From positions 173,869 to 237,868 of the forward strand of contig NZ_LNSA01000003.1 in assembly GCF_001468465.1 (NCBI RefSeq): a stretch of 64,000 bases of DNA, written 5' to 3'. The stretch comes from Sphingopyxis sp. H115. Lineage in GTDB: Bacteria > Pseudomonadota > Alphaproteobacteria > Sphingomonadales > Sphingomonadaceae. This document shows positions 18,317 through 27,313 of the stretch, piece by piece. The stretch's first letter is position 1. Each line of letters starts with the position of its first letter. Under the pieces are notes generated by a model. The model saw only the letters and a program-made list of their open reading frames with translations. It did not search any database and had not been told where the DNA came from. Both the position numbers and the translations under genes were made by a program.

Positions 18317-18380
18317 TCCCGGGCTTGATCCGCGATCCTTAGCAGCGCCGGCGTCCCGGCCCCTGGATCAAGCCCGGGGA
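18317..18380. repeat. Inverted repeat CCCGGGCTTGATCC between convergent genes
   Basis: CCCGGGCTTGATCC (from 18318) pairs perfectly with GGATCAAGCCCGGG (18365-18378), separated by about 33 nt. Elements with the core cgggcttgatcc are common between genes of alphaproteobacteria. It follows the ABC-F gene and ends just before the convergent J-domain gene, so it may serve as a bidirectional terminator or processing signal. Confidence 0.7.
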
Positions 18381-18420
18381 CTAGGGGCTAAGGGCCAGCA
18401 ACCGCTCGAAACCGGGCGCC

Positions 18421-18966
18421 CTATGCCGGCTTCCAGCTCTTGCGCTCTTCGGCCTGCTTGAGCACCTCGAACGCCGCCTGTCCTGCGGCGAAGCGCTTCG
18501 CGGCCTCTTCGTCGCCCGGCTTTACGTCGGGGTGGCACTCCTTGGCATAGGCGCGCCAGGCCTTTTTGGTCGCGTCGAAATCGGCGTCGGGGTCGAGGCC
18601 TAGGAGTTCGAGCGCGCGCATCTCGTCGGCGCTGCGGCTGCCGTCGCCCGAACCGCCCCAGGCATAATGCTGTGCGCGGGCATAGCTGCGCGCACCTTGC
18701 GCTTCCTCGGCGGCGCGCGCCGCGGCATCCTCGGCCGAAAGGCCCGCGAAATAGTCCCAGCCGCGATTATATTCGGCCGCGTGGGTTTCGCAGAAATACC
18801 AGCGTTCGGGGCTGTTCGGCGACTTGGGTGCGGGGCAGTTACCGGGCTCGCTGCACCCGTGACGGTCGCACAGGCGCACCTTCTGCGCCTCGCGCGAGGA
18901 GCCATAGGGGCGCCAGCGGGGAAAACCCCAATCGTCGGATCTCTTGGCGCGGCTCATCATCCCCAT
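18421..18966 (-). CDS. J-domain protein with N-terminal Cys/His cluster
   Basis: A protein of 178-181 residues with a DnaJ J-domain at the C-terminus: ALELLGLDPDADFDATKKAWRAYAKECHPDVKPGDEEA, including the essential HPD. Such domains stimulate DnaK ATPase. The N-terminal half has CDRHGC...C and YFCETHAAEYNRGWDYF. The Cys and His spacing suggests a zinc site, by inference only. There is no Gly/Phe region or classical zinc domain, so this is a type III J-protein with a specialised partner. The start may be any of three closely spaced Met codons. Confidence 0.85.
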   Translation of the reverse strand: MGMMSRAKRSDDWGFPRWRPYGSSREAQKVRLCDRHGCSEPGNCPAPKSPNSPERWYFCETHAAEYNRGWDYFAGLSAEDAAARAAEEAQGARSYARAQHYAWGGSGDGSRSADEMRALELLGLDPDADFDATKKAWRAYAKECHPDVKPGDEEAAKRFAAGQAAFEVLKQAEERKSWKPA

Positions 18967-19011
18967 GTAGCGGCAGGGGGCGCGAATTACTAGCCGAGCG
19001 GGGCTAAAAAC

Positions 19012-19803
19012 CTAGTCTTTGGGCTTGTAGCCGAAGGCCTTGGACGCCAGCTTCACCACGGCAGGATCGAGTTCGGGCGGGGTCATCGGCACCGCCGCTT
19101 CGAGCGTGTCGACAATATAGGTCAGCGCCGCGATGCGCGCGGCCTTCTTGTTATTGCCGTCGATCACCTTCCACGGCGCCCAGCGCGTGTTGGTTTGCGC
19201 GAACATCTCGTCCATCGCCGCAAGATAATGCTTCCGCTTCGACCGGTTGCGATAATCCTCGGTGCCGGTCTTCCATCGCTTCCACGGATCGTCGAGCCGG
19301 TCGGCGAAGCGCCGGTCCTGTTCGGCCTGCGTGACGTGGACGAACAATTTGACGAGATTGGTACGGCTGCCGGTCAGTTGTGCTTCGAACTCGTTGATTT
19401 CGTCGTAGCTTTTGCGCCATTCGGCTTCGGTCGCATAGCCTTCGACGCGCTCGACGAGGACGCGGCCGTACCAGCTGCGGTCGAAGATCGAAATTTCGCG
19501 GTTCCCCGGCAGGCGCTTCCAGAAACGCCAGAGAAAATGGCGCGCCTTTTCCTCTTCGTTCGGCGCGCCGATCGGCCAGACCTCGAAATAGCGCGGGTCG
19601 AGCGACGCGGTCAGCCGCTGGATGATCCCGCCCTTCCCCGCGGCGTCCCAACCTTCGAGCATGATCACGCTGCGCTGGGCATGGGTGATGTGCGCGGCCT
19701 GAAGCCGTTCGAGCCGGCCCTCCAGCGCCTTGAGCGTGTCGGAATAGTCGCCTTCGAAGCGGGCGCCGGTTTCATAATCGGAGAGCGAGATCGTCATTGG
19801 CAT
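19012..19803 (-). CDS. ppk2: Polyphosphate kinase 2 family protein
   Basis: A 263-residue soluble P-loop enzyme that transfers phosphate between polyphosphate and nucleotides. Walker A is EGWDAAGKGG, the second motif is DRSWYGRVLVERVEG, and the lid region runs through DDPWKRWKTGTEDYRNRSK. These define a one-domain PPK2. Whether it prefers NDP, NMP or both cannot be settled here. PPK1 and PPX are encoded about 8 kb away. The start could also be the second Met (MTISL). Confidence 0.93.
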   Translation of the reverse strand: MPMTISLSDYETGARFEGDYSDTLKALEGRLERLQAAHITHAQRSVIMLEGWDAAGKGGIIQRLTASLDPRYFEVWPIGAPNEEEKARHFLWRFWKRLPGNREISIFDRSWYGRVLVERVEGYATEAEWRKSYDEINEFEAQLTGSRTNLVKLFVHVTQAEQDRRFADRLDDPWKRWKTGTEDYRNRSKRKHYLAAMDEMFAQTNTRWAPWKVIDGNNKKAARIAALTYIVDTLEAAVPMTPPELDPAVVKLASKAFGYKPKD

Positions 19804-19895
19804 ATCCTAGCGCAAGCCCACGCGTCCTACCAAGGGCGATGCATCGCTGTCAGTTTCTGGGACAGCGGGCGCGGGCTTCCTTACCCACGCGCTGA

Positions 19896-20768
19896 TCAGA
19901 GCAGTCCAGCAAGCAGCGCGGCGACACGCGCGGGCGCTTCCATCGGGATGAAATGGCTGTGGTCGGCCCACAGCTCGTCGCGCCTGGCGCCGATTTCGGG
20001 GCCGAGCCCGGTCCAGGTCGGGCTCAGCGAAAAATCGAGCGGGCCGCCGCGCTCGCCGGTCGGCGCGCGGATCAGCGTCGAGGGCACTGACAGATAGTGC
20101 AGCCATTCGTGCGGACTGGTGCGGAGCGCATTTTGATAGACCGACGCCTCGAGCGCTGGCGGACAGGCAAGTTCGAACCCCTCCCCGCCGACAGCGGGCA
20201 GAAGGCCGTGGGTGCAATAATCGGCGAGGACGCGCGGGTCCCAATTGGCATAGGGCGGCCGGTCGGCGAAACGCGCGCGCATCTCTTCGGCGTCGGCCCA
20301 GGCGTTACGGCGCCGCGCGACCGGATGGTCGGCGGGGTCGGGGATCGGCCTGACGCTCTCGCCCTCGTAGAGCGCGGGATCCATGATCACGGGATCGATC
20401 AGGGCCAGGTGTCGGAACGCGGCCGGACGCTGCGAGGCGAGCCGCGTCAGCACATAGGCGCCCATGCTGTGCCCGCAACCAACGAGCGGATGTCCGCCAA
20501 GCCCGTCGAGCAGCGGCAGCAGCGCGTCGGAGGTCGCGGCCCAGTTGGCAAGCGTCGCGGGACGATAGCTCCGCCCATGACCGCGGTGATCGGGTGCGAC
20601 GACATGCGTGCCGGCCGGCAGCGCCGCGACGACCCGATCCCAGAGACGGGCGTGAAAGCCCGTCGCGTGAAGCAGGAGTACCGAGGGGCTCTCGCCGCGC
20701 TCACCCCATTCGAACCAGCAGATATCGCCTTCCGGCGTTTCCTGCCGGTGCTCCCGGGGCTCGCTCAT
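19896..20768 (-). CDS. Alpha/beta hydrolase
   Basis: A 290-residue cytosolic hydrolase. It shows the oxyanion segment LLLHATGFHARLWDRV, the APDHRGHGRS strand typical of the fold, and a nucleophile elbow, GHSMGAY, with Ser101. A late HSHFIPMEAP supplies the catalytic His. The substrate is unknown. It sits 3 bp after the aspS stop, suggesting co-transcription with the tRNA synthetase, though no functional link is evident. Confidence 0.9.
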   Translation of the reverse strand: MSEPREHRQETPEGDICWFEWGERGESPSVLLLHATGFHARLWDRVVAALPAGTHVVAPDHRGHGRSYRPATLANWAATSDALLPLLDGLGGHPLVGCGHSMGAYVLTRLASQRPAAFRHLALIDPVIMDPALYEGESVRPIPDPADHPVARRRNAWADAEEMRARFADRPPYANWDPRVLADYCTHGLLPAVGGEGFELACPPALEASVYQNALRTSPHEWLHYLSVPSTLIRAPTGERGGPLDFSLSPTWTGLGPEIGARRDELWADHSHFIPMEAPARVAALLAGLL

Positions 20769-20771
20769 GCC

Positions 20772-22562
20772 TTAGCTCTTCGAGCCGTCGACGAGCCGGA
20801 TACTGAGTTCCTTCAGCTGCTTTTCGCTGACCGGCGCCGGGGCGCCCATCATCAGATCCTCAGCCTTCTGCGTCATCGGAAACACGATCACTTCGCGGAT
20901 ATTGGGCTCGTCGGCGAGCAGCATCACGATGCGGTCGACGCCCGGCGCCGATCCGCCGTGCGGCGGCGCGCCGAACTTGAAGGCGTTGATCATGCCGCTG
21001 AAATTGGCATCGACGTCGGCTTGGCTGTAGCCTGCGATCTCGAACGCCTTGTACATGATGTCGGGGCGATGGTTCCGGATCGCGCCCGACGACAGTTCGA
21101 CGCCGTTGCACACGATGTCATACTGGTAAGCGAGGATGTCGAGCGGATCCTTGGTGGTTAGCGCCTCCATCTCGCCCTGCGGCATCGAGAAGGGATTGTG
21201 GCTGAAATCGATCTTGCCGGTTTCCTCGTCGGCCTCGAACATCGGGAAGTCGACGATCCAGCAGAATTCGAACCGGCTCTTGTCGATCAGGCCGAGCTGA
21301 TCGGCGACGCGGGTGCGCGCCAGACCGGCCAGCTTCGCCGCCTTCGCTTCGACGCCCGCGGCGAAGAAGATACTGTCGTTCGGGCCGAGACCCATCGCAT
21401 CGGCGATCGCCTTCATGCCCTCCTGGCCGTGATTGTTCGCAATCGGGCCGCCGAACACGCCGTCCTTCTGCGTCGCATAGCCAAGCCCCGGGAAGCCTTC
21501 GGACTGTGCCCAGCTGTTCATCTCGTCGAAGAATTTGCGGCTCTTTTCATGCGTTTCAGGGGCGGCGACTGCGCGGACGACCTGCCCTTCCTCGACCATG
21601 GTCGCGAAACGGCCGAAGCCCGATCCCTTGAAGAAATCACCCACGTCATGGACGAGCAGCGGGTTTCGCAAATCGGGCTTGTCGCTGCCATATTTCAGCA
21701 TCGATTCGCGGTAGGGGATGCGCTTGAACGGCAGCGGCGACACGGTGCGGCCCTTGCCGTCGAAATCGGCGAATTCCTCGAACACGCCATGCAGCACGGG
21801 CTCGATGGCGTTGAAGACGTCGTCCTGCGTGACGAAGCTCATCTCGAAATCGAGCTGGTAGAATTCGCCCGGCGAGCGGTCGGCGCGCGCATCCTCGTCG
21901 CGGAAGCAGGGCGCGATCTGGAAATAGCGGTCGAAACCAGCGACCATCAGCAACTGCTTGAACATCTGCGGCGCCTGCGGCAGCGCATAGAATTTGCCGG
22001 GGTGGACGCGGCTGGGGACCAGATAGTCGCGCGCGCCCTCGGGGCTGCTTGCGGTCAGGATCGGCGTCTGGAATTCGGTGAAACCCTGATCGATCATCCG
22101 GCGGCGCAGCGACGAAATGACGTTCGAGCGCAGCACGATATTCTTGTGCAGCCGTTCGCGACGCAGGTCGAGGAAACGATTGGTAAGGCGAATTTCCTCG
22201 GGATATTCGGTGTCGCCGAACACAGGCAGCGGCAGGCGATCGGCGGCCGACTGGACGGTCACCGCACTCGGGTAGATTTCGATTTCGCCGGTCGCGAGTT
22301 TGGGGTTCAGTGTTTCGGGCGAACGCGCCGCGACCTTGCCGGTGAAGGTCAGGACGGACTCAGGGCCAAGGGCATTGACCGTGGGATAAAGGTCCGATCC
22401 GGTCTCGACGACGATCTGGGTGATCCCATAATGATCGCGAAGATCGACGAAGAGGACATTCGCATGCTCGCGCGTCCGATGCACCCAGCCCGAAAGGCGG
22501 ACTTCCTCGCCAACGTTGGCGGCGCGAAGATCGGCGCAGGTGTGGGTGCGATAGGCGTGCAT
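20772..22562 (-). CDS. aspS: Aspartate-tRNA ligase
   Basis: A 596-residue class IIb aminoacyl-tRNA synthetase. The N-terminal OB fold contains [23 protein letters not shown]. Motif 2 is [19 protein letters not shown], motif 3 is [16 protein letters not shown], and the bacterial-type GAD insertion lies between them. ATG at 22562 gives the standard start [14 protein letters not shown] longer in-frame start at 22640 would add 26 unusual residues. The family may be discriminating or charge tRNA-Asn as well, and this is not decided here. Confidence 0.97.
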   Translation of the reverse strand: MHAYRTHTCADLRAANVGEEVRLSGWVHRTREHANVLFVDLRDHYGITQIVVETGSDLYPTVNALGPESVLTFTGKVAARSPETLNPKLATGEIEIYPSAVTVQSAADRLPLPVFGDTEYPEEIRLTNRFLDLRRERLHKNIVLRSNVISSLRRRMIDQGFTEFQTPILTASSPEGARDYLVPSRVHPGKFYALPQAPQMFKQLLMVAGFDRYFQIAPCFRDEDARADRSPGEFYQLDFEMSFVTQDDVFNAIEPVLHGVFEEFADFDGKGRTVSPLPFKRIPYRESMLKYGSDKPDLRNPLLVHDVGDFFKGSGFGRFATMVEEGQVVRAVAAPETHEKSRKFFDEMNSWAQSEGFPGLGYATQKDGVFGGPIANNHGQEGMKAIADAMGLGPNDSIFFAAGVEAKAAKLAGLARTRVADQLGLIDKSRFEFCWIVDFPMFEADEETGKIDFSHNPFSMPQGEMEALTTKDPLDILAYQYDIVCNGVELSSGAIRNHRPDIMYKAFEIAGYSQADVDANFSGMINAFKFGAPPHGGSAPGVDRIVMLLADEPNIREVIVFPMTQKAEDLMMGAPAPVSEKQLKELSIRLVDGSKS

Positions 22563-22618
22563 TTTCTGGTCTTTCGATGAATGAAGGAAATCAGCTTTAA
22601 CGTGATTTATGGCCGCGC

Positions 22619-22647
22619 CTAAGGCAGGTCGGCGCGCCATTTGTCAA
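22619..22647 (-). promoter_or_regulatory. aspS: Candidate aspS promoter
   Basis: A perfect TTGACA (22647-22642 on the minus strand) is followed at about 17 bp by the weaker CCTTAG. It lies between the upstream oxidase gene and aspS, about 60 bp before the aspS start. Only the -35 is strong. Confidence 0.35.
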
Positions 22648-22662
22648 GGGTCGAAGGCCAAA

Positions 22663-24174
22663 TCAGCAGGTCAGGCCCAGCCCGTCGAGTACCGCGCTGC
22701 CGAACAGCGCCCGATGCGCCGGATCGGGAATCAGCCGATCGCGCGCCGCGCGCCAGCGACGAAAATCCTCGCCATAGTCGGACGCGACCCGCGCGGCATC
22801 GAGACGGCAGCTTTTCGCCCAGTGGCGTGTGAAGGCGATCCCTTCGGCGTCGAGACATTCGACGACCCGAGCATAAGCGTCTGCGGTACGCTGGCTACGC
22901 GGACCGTCGAAATCGATAACCGCATTATGCGGGAAGCGCGCGGGCGCGAGCAACCCCTGCGCGCGCACCATGAACCGCACGGTGACGACGGTCGAGCCGC
23001 CGTGGCGCGCATAGACGGCGCAGATGCGTTCAAACGCGTAAGCAAGATCGGCGCGATCGACGGTAACCGAGGCGTTGAACAGATCGGCCAGCGGACGGTG
23101 GGTGTCGAGCCCCTCGCCCCAGCTGCCATAGACCGGCGGATCGTCAACGTCGGGGCCAGCGGCATAGCCCATCTTCATCGCAAATTGCAGCAGCGCGCCG
23201 CGCGCCCACGGATAATCGTCGAGCAATCGCCCGAGCAGGCTGAGCGCGTCATAACCCGCGCCAAGCTGCGCAGGGGTCGCGCGCGCATAATCGTCACGCC
23301 ACGGTTCGCGATAGAGGAAGCGGAGCATCGCGGGCCGCTTGAACGGCTTGTAGGGATTGAAGATCATCTGGACGAAATCGGGGTCCCGATCGAGCGCGTA
23401 AGCCGCCGAGAAGCGCCGGAAATCGCCTTCGGCCAACCAGTTCAGCGCCGCCGGTTCGACCTTGCGCAAATTCTGGATCGGACGAACGAGGAATTTAGGC
23501 ACGCTGTCGACCACGAGCGCGGTGACGATGCCGAGCGAGCCGACGGGGAGTTGCGCCGCGGCGAACAGCGCGTCGTCGCGGATCTGGGTCGAGCCCGTCG
23601 CGGCGATGAAGGCGTCGCTCATCACGCCCGCATCGGGCTCGATCCAGTGGATGCCGCCCGGCGTGACGATCTGCACCGCACGGATATGGTCCTGGATGCC
23701 GCCGCGCCCGATCATCGAGCCATGCGTCCCCGTCGCGCAGGCCCCGGCAAAGGTTTGCCCGTTCCCCGCACCGCTGGTCCAGAGCGAGCGGCCTTGTTCC
23801 TCGAACTTGTCCGAAACCTCGTCGACAAGCGCTCCTGCCTCGATGAGCATCAAGGCGCCGGCGTCGATACCCGGGCGGACGTCGGCGGCATCGACGCGAA
23901 AGCAACGGTTGAAGCGGCGCGTGTGGAGCAGCCAGCTTTGCGAGCTTATATTGACGTTCGAGGGCGACCAGCCCGCGCCGAGCGGGCGGACGCGGCGGCC
24001 CGCAGCTCGCGCTTCCGCGAGCCAGTCCTGCACGGCCTTCGCCGCAATCGCGATCTCGTCGCGCCCGCGCGCGGCGTCGCCGCTGCGCAGCGCGAACCGC
24101 GTCGCCTCCTCGCAGCGACCTGTGCCGTGATAGTTGGTCCATCGGCCTTCATCGCCAAGCCTGACAATCGGCAT
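22663..24174 (-). CDS. FAD-dependent aldonolactone-oxidase-like protein
   Basis: A 503-residue flavoprotein of the PCMH/aldonolactone oxidase class. The FAD-binding region has RVRPLGAGWSPSNV, TSGAGNGQTFAGACATGTHGS and LPVGSLGIVTALVV. The C-terminal ALO-type domain ends with FTRHWAKSCRLD, which carries the HWxK motif of the active site. Family members oxidise sugar lactones or alditols. The natural substrate is not clear. ATG at 24174 overlaps the stop of the upstream small membrane-protein gene (TGATG), so the two are coupled. No signal peptide or membrane helix is present. Confidence 0.85.
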   Translation of the reverse strand: MPIVRLGDEGRWTNYHGTGRCEEATRFALRSGDAARGRDEIAIAAKAVQDWLAEARAAGRRVRPLGAGWSPSNVNISSQSWLLHTRRFNRCFRVDAADVRPGIDAGALMLIEAGALVDEVSDKFEEQGRSLWTSGAGNGQTFAGACATGTHGSMIGRGGIQDHIRAVQIVTPGGIHWIEPDAGVMSDAFIAATGSTQIRDDALFAAAQLPVGSLGIVTALVVDSVPKFLVRPIQNLRKVEPAALNWLAEGDFRRFSAAYALDRDPDFVQMIFNPYKPFKRPAMLRFLYREPWRDDYARATPAQLGAGYDALSLLGRLLDDYPWARGALLQFAMKMGYAAGPDVDDPPVYGSWGEGLDTHRPLADLFNASVTVDRADLAYAFERICAVYARHGGSTVVTVRFMVRAQGLLAPARFPHNAVIDFDGPRSQRTADAYARVVECLDAEGIAFTRHWAKSCRLDAARVASDYGEDFRRWRAARDRLIPDPAHRALFGSAVLDGLGLTC

Positions 24175-24503
24175 CACGCGTCTCCCAGCGGAAGGATGCC
24201 GGCATGGGCGCGCCATGCGACGGTTACGGGACGCAGGAAACCGAAGCTGGCGATCGCAACGAGCATCTGGCGCCGCGTGGCAAAGACGCGGACGTCGCAC
24301 AGGCCATGGTCGGACTCGGGCATCACGAACGGCTGCGCAGCTTGCGCCGCGAAGCCCCAACCCTTCAGCGTCACGACCATCCTGTCCTCGTCGAGCGGTC
24401 GCGGGTTGGCGATCGACACGAAAACATCCGCCTGTCCGGCAGCATATTGGCCGACAAGCAGCGCAAACCCGAGCGCGGCCAGCGCCCAACCAATCCAGAT
24501 CAT
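24174..24503 (-). CDS. Small two-helix membrane protein coupled to the oxidase
   Basis: A 109-residue protein I cannot assign to a family. It has an N-terminal helix (MIWIGWALAALGFALLVGQY), a polar middle (DVFVSIANPRPLDEDRMVVTLKGWG) and a second helix (RQMLVAIASFGFLRPVTVAW). ATG 24503 is preceded by AGGGA at a suitable spacing. ATG 24527 is an alternative and would add eight residues. Its stop overlaps the start of the FAD oxidase, so it may anchor that enzyme or serve it as an electron partner. This is inferred from context. Confidence 0.65.
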   Translation of the reverse strand: MIWIGWALAALGFALLVGQYAAGQADVFVSIANPRPLDEDRMVVTLKGWGFAAQAAQPFVMPESDHGLCDVRVFATRRQMLVAIASFGFLRPVTVAWRAHAGILPLGDA

Positions 24504-24621
24504 GCCCCAATCCCTTCGTTTTCCCATGGCCGGTGTTCCGGCTCCGCGACCCGAAGAGCGACGGTCAGGTGCTCCGCAAATTTTCCTGCCCGTTCCTTTC
24601 AACTAGCTGTATAGGCGCGCT

Positions 24622-25806
24622 ATGCAAGTCCATCCGTTGATCGAAACCAACGCCGCGCTGGTCGAATTCTGCGACCTCATCCGGACCAGCGATTTCATCG
24701 CGGTCGATACCGAGTTCATGCGCGAAAACACCTTCTGGCCAGAGCTTTGCCTGATCCAGGTGGCGGACCGCGAGCATGCCGCGGCGATCGACCCGATGGC
24801 ACCGGGCATCGACCTCAAACCCCTGCTCGACCTGCTCGTCGATAATGAAGAGATGTTGAAAGTCTTTCATGCCGGCGGGCAGGATGTCGAAATCATCTTC
24901 AACCTGACGGGTAAAACCCCGCACCCGATCTTCGACACGCAGATCGGCCAGATGGCGATCGGACAGGCCGAACAGGTCGGCTATTCGAACCTCGTCGAAG
25001 CGTGGATCGGCGTCCAGCTCGACAAGGGCGCGCGCTTTACTGACTGGAGCCGCCGTCCGCTCGACAAGCGCCAGATCGACTATGCGATCGGCGACGTCAC
25101 GCACCTCGCCAAAATTTTCCCGATGATGCTCGCCAAGCTGATCAAGACCGGCCGCGGGCACTGGCTGGACGAGGAAATGGAGAAGCTGGCGGACCCCGCC
25201 AATTACAGCGTCGATCCCGACAAGGCGTGGCAGCGGATCAAGATCCCGTCGCGCAAGCCCGATGTCCTCGGCCGGTTGCAGGCGCTCGCCGCCTGGCGCG
25301 AACGCGAAGCGCGCAACAAGAATCTCCCGCGCGGCCGCATCGTAAAGGACGAGACGCTGGCCGACCTCGCCGCGCACCCGCCAAAGGACCAGGACGGCCT
25401 CGGCCGCGTCCGCGGATTATCGGCGACCTGGCGCACGAACGATATCGGCGCCCGGCTGATCGATGCGCTCGCCAATGCGAAACCGCTGTCGAAAGACGAC
25501 ATGCCCGACCGCACACCGCGCGGGCCGGGGCTCGGCAAGGAGGGCGTGCTTGTCGCGGACCTGCTGAAACTGTTGCTAAAGATCCGGGCACGCGAACTCA
25601 ATGTCGCGGCGCGGCTGATCGCCCGCAGCGATGATCTTGAAGCACTGGCGGCAGGCGGACGCGACGGCATCGCGATGATGCAAGGCTGGCGCTACGACGT
25701 CTTCGGCCACGCCGCGCTCGACCTCGTCGAAGGCCGCATGGGCTTCGCGGTCAAGAACGGCAAGCTGGTGATGAGCGAGATCGACGCCGGCTCCGGCGCC
25801 GAATGA
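24622..25806 (+). CDS. rnd: Ribonuclease D
   Basis: A 394-residue 3'-5' exoribonuclease of the DEDD class that trims tRNA precursors. Exo I is AVDTEFMRENTF (Asp29 and Glu31), Exo II is FHAGGQDVEIIF, and Exo III is RRPLDKRQIDYAIGDVTHL, with the Tyr and Asp of the DEDDy subgroup. The HRDC domain lies at about residues 210-290 (ALAAWREREARNKNLPRGRI). The length is usual. It is convergent with ppx/gppA, with only 7 bp between stops. Confidence 0.95.
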   Translation: MQVHPLIETNAALVEFCDLIRTSDFIAVDTEFMRENTFWPELCLIQVADREHAAAIDPMAPGIDLKPLLDLLVDNEEMLKVFHAGGQDVEIIFNLTGKTPHPIFDTQIGQMAIGQAEQVGYSNLVEAWIGVQLDKGARFTDWSRRPLDKRQIDYAIGDVTHLAKIFPMMLAKLIKTGRGHWLDEEMEKLADPANYSVDPDKAWQRIKIPSRKPDVLGRLQALAAWREREARNKNLPRGRIVKDETLADLAAHPPKDQDGLGRVRGLSATWRTNDIGARLIDALANAKPLSKDDMPDRTPRGPGLGKEGVLVADLLKLLLKIRARELNVAARLIARSDDLEALAAGGRDGIAMMQGWRYDVFGHAALDLVEGRMGFAVKNGKLVMSEIDAGSGAE

Positions 25807-25813
25807 CCGGCCA

Positions 25814-27313
25814 CTAAAGCAGCAGCATCTCGGGTTTGGCGTCGAGCGCCTGCGCCAGCGCGCGCAGGCGGCGCTCGACCGACTCGCCGGCAAGGTGATG
25901 CCAGCCGCGGGCGAGACGGAGTTGCAGCTTTCCGTTAACCAGCGCGATGCCGCTCCCCTTGAGCGGCGCTTCGACGCCCCCGGTCAGACGCTGCGCAAGC
26001 CGGATCGCGAGGCCCCATTGCCTGGCCCGGGCTAGCCGGTCGGCGCTGACCAGATCGCCCATCGCGGGAAAATCGCTGTCGGCGCCGCCAAAGCCCGCGT
26101 GCAGCGCGCGGGCGAGCAGGATACGGCCCGGAATATCGATGCCGCGCCAATTGCCATGCAGGCCGATTTCAGTGCCCCGTTCGGCGCGGAAATCGGGATT
26201 GGCCGACCAGGCGACATCGCTGAGCAGGCTCGCGGCGAGCCGGACGCGGCTGTCGGCCGTCGCTTCGCCGGTGAACAAGGGCGCGATCCATTCGGTGATC
26301 GCCCGGCCATGCGGCGCAAAACGCGCCAGCCGGCGCCCCTCGAACTCGGCAGCCACGATCAGCGGATCCTGCGCACGCGTCTCGAAGTCGAGGGCCTGGT
26401 AGAGCAGCCCTTCGCGCAAACCGGACGAGGACACGGTCATTTCGGGGACATCGATGATGTTCGCGAGCGCGGCAAGCAAAGCGGCGGCGTCAGGCAAGGC
26501 CGCCGCGCGGTTCGACGCCATGCCCGGGATCGCCCGCAACTGTTCGAAGGTCAGCCGTTTGGTGGCGCGGACAAGACGGCGTAGCGCCGTCCGCGGCAGA
26601 GTATGCTGGTCGAGCACCGCGAGCGGGTCGTTCGTCAGTTCGAGATCGAGGCGCGACAGCGCGCGCCACGAGCCGCCGACCAGATAGAGCGGAAGACCGG
26701 TCAGCCCCCCGGGCCAACCGGCATCGCGCAGCAGCTTGCGGATCGCACGCTCGAAAGCCTGCTGCCCGTCCTTGCGCAGCGCGGGCAGGCGCAGCACGCC
26801 GAGCGGGAACGACGCGCAGCGGCCGACCTTGCCGTCGGCGACTTCAGCGAGTTCGAGGCTCCCGCCGCCGAGATCGACAGCGATGCCGCGCGCATCGGGG
26901 ATGGCGGCGAGCACCCCGTAGCCGGCCGCCTCGGCTTCTTCCTCGCCCGACAGCAGCCGGATCTTCAGGCCCGCCTCGGCAGCGGCGGCGATAAAATCGG
27001 GACCGTTCGCCGCGTCGCGGACCGCCGCGGTCGCGACGCACTGCAGGTCCTTGACCTCCATATGGCGGGCAAGAAGCGCATAGCGGCGGAGTGCCGTCAG
27101 GCCGCGCTCGGCGTCTTCTTCGGCGATGCGGCCGTCGATGGCGAGCCCGCGACCGAGGCCCGCGGCGACCTTTTCGTTGAAGATCACGGCCGGCGCGCGC
27201 GCGGGTCCTTCATAAACAACGATACGTACCGAGTTGGAACCGATGTCGATGACCGCCGAACGGCGGACCGTCTGTTTGGATGTGCGCAGCAAGCCTATCG
27301 TCTCAATCTTCAT
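25814..27313 (-). CDS. ppx: Ppx/GppA family exopolyphosphatase/pppGpp phosphohydrolase
   Basis: A 499-residue member of the ASKHA phosphatase fold. The two phosphate-binding motifs are VIDIGSNSVRIVVYEG and GIAVDLGGGSLELAEV. A C-terminal helical domain (from about residue 310) is typical of the long alphaproteobacterial type. It either degrades polyphosphate from the ends or converts pppGpp to ppGpp. The ATG overlaps the 3' end of ppk1 by 11 bp, so synthesis and breakdown enzymes are translated from one message. Confidence 0.92.
   Translation of the reverse strand: MKIETIGLLRTSKQTVRRSAVIDIGSNSVRIVVYEGPARAPAVIFNEKVAAGLGRGLAIDGRIAEEDAERGLTALRRYALLARHMEVKDLQCVATAAVRDAANGPDFIAAAAEAGLKIRLLSGEEEAEAAGYGVLAAIPDARGIAVDLGGGSLELAEVADGKVGRCASFPLGVLRLPALRKDGQQAFERAIRKLLRDAGWPGGLTGLPLYLVGGSWRALSRLDLELTNDPLAVLDQHTLPRTALRRLVRATKRLTFEQLRAIPGMASNRAAALPDAAALLAALANIIDVPEMTVSSSGLREGLLYQALDFETRAQDPLIVAAEFEGRRLARFAPHGRAITEWIAPLFTGEATADSRVRLAASLLSDVAWSANPDFRAERGTEIGLHGNWRGIDIPGRILLARALHAGFGGADSDFPAMGDLVSADRLARARQWGLAIRLAQRLTGGVEAPLKGSGIALVNGKLQLRLARGWHHLAGESVERRLRALAQALDAKPEMLLL

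Noticed and set aside
19845..19867. Hairpin CGCTGTC/GACAGCG after the alpha/beta hydrolase gene
   Set aside because: The stem is short and no T-run follows on the minus strand. I cannot support it as a terminator.
24528..24602. Longer N-terminus for the small membrane protein before the oxidase
   Set aside because: The extra residues are Arg/Gly-rich and lack a ribosome site, unlike ATG 24503 with AGGGA.
22609..24606. A 665-codon plus-strand open frame opposite the FAD oxidase
   Set aside because: No domain or hydrophobic core is apparent, and the composition is Arg/Ala-rich shadow sequence. The minus strand encodes a coherent flavoprotein.
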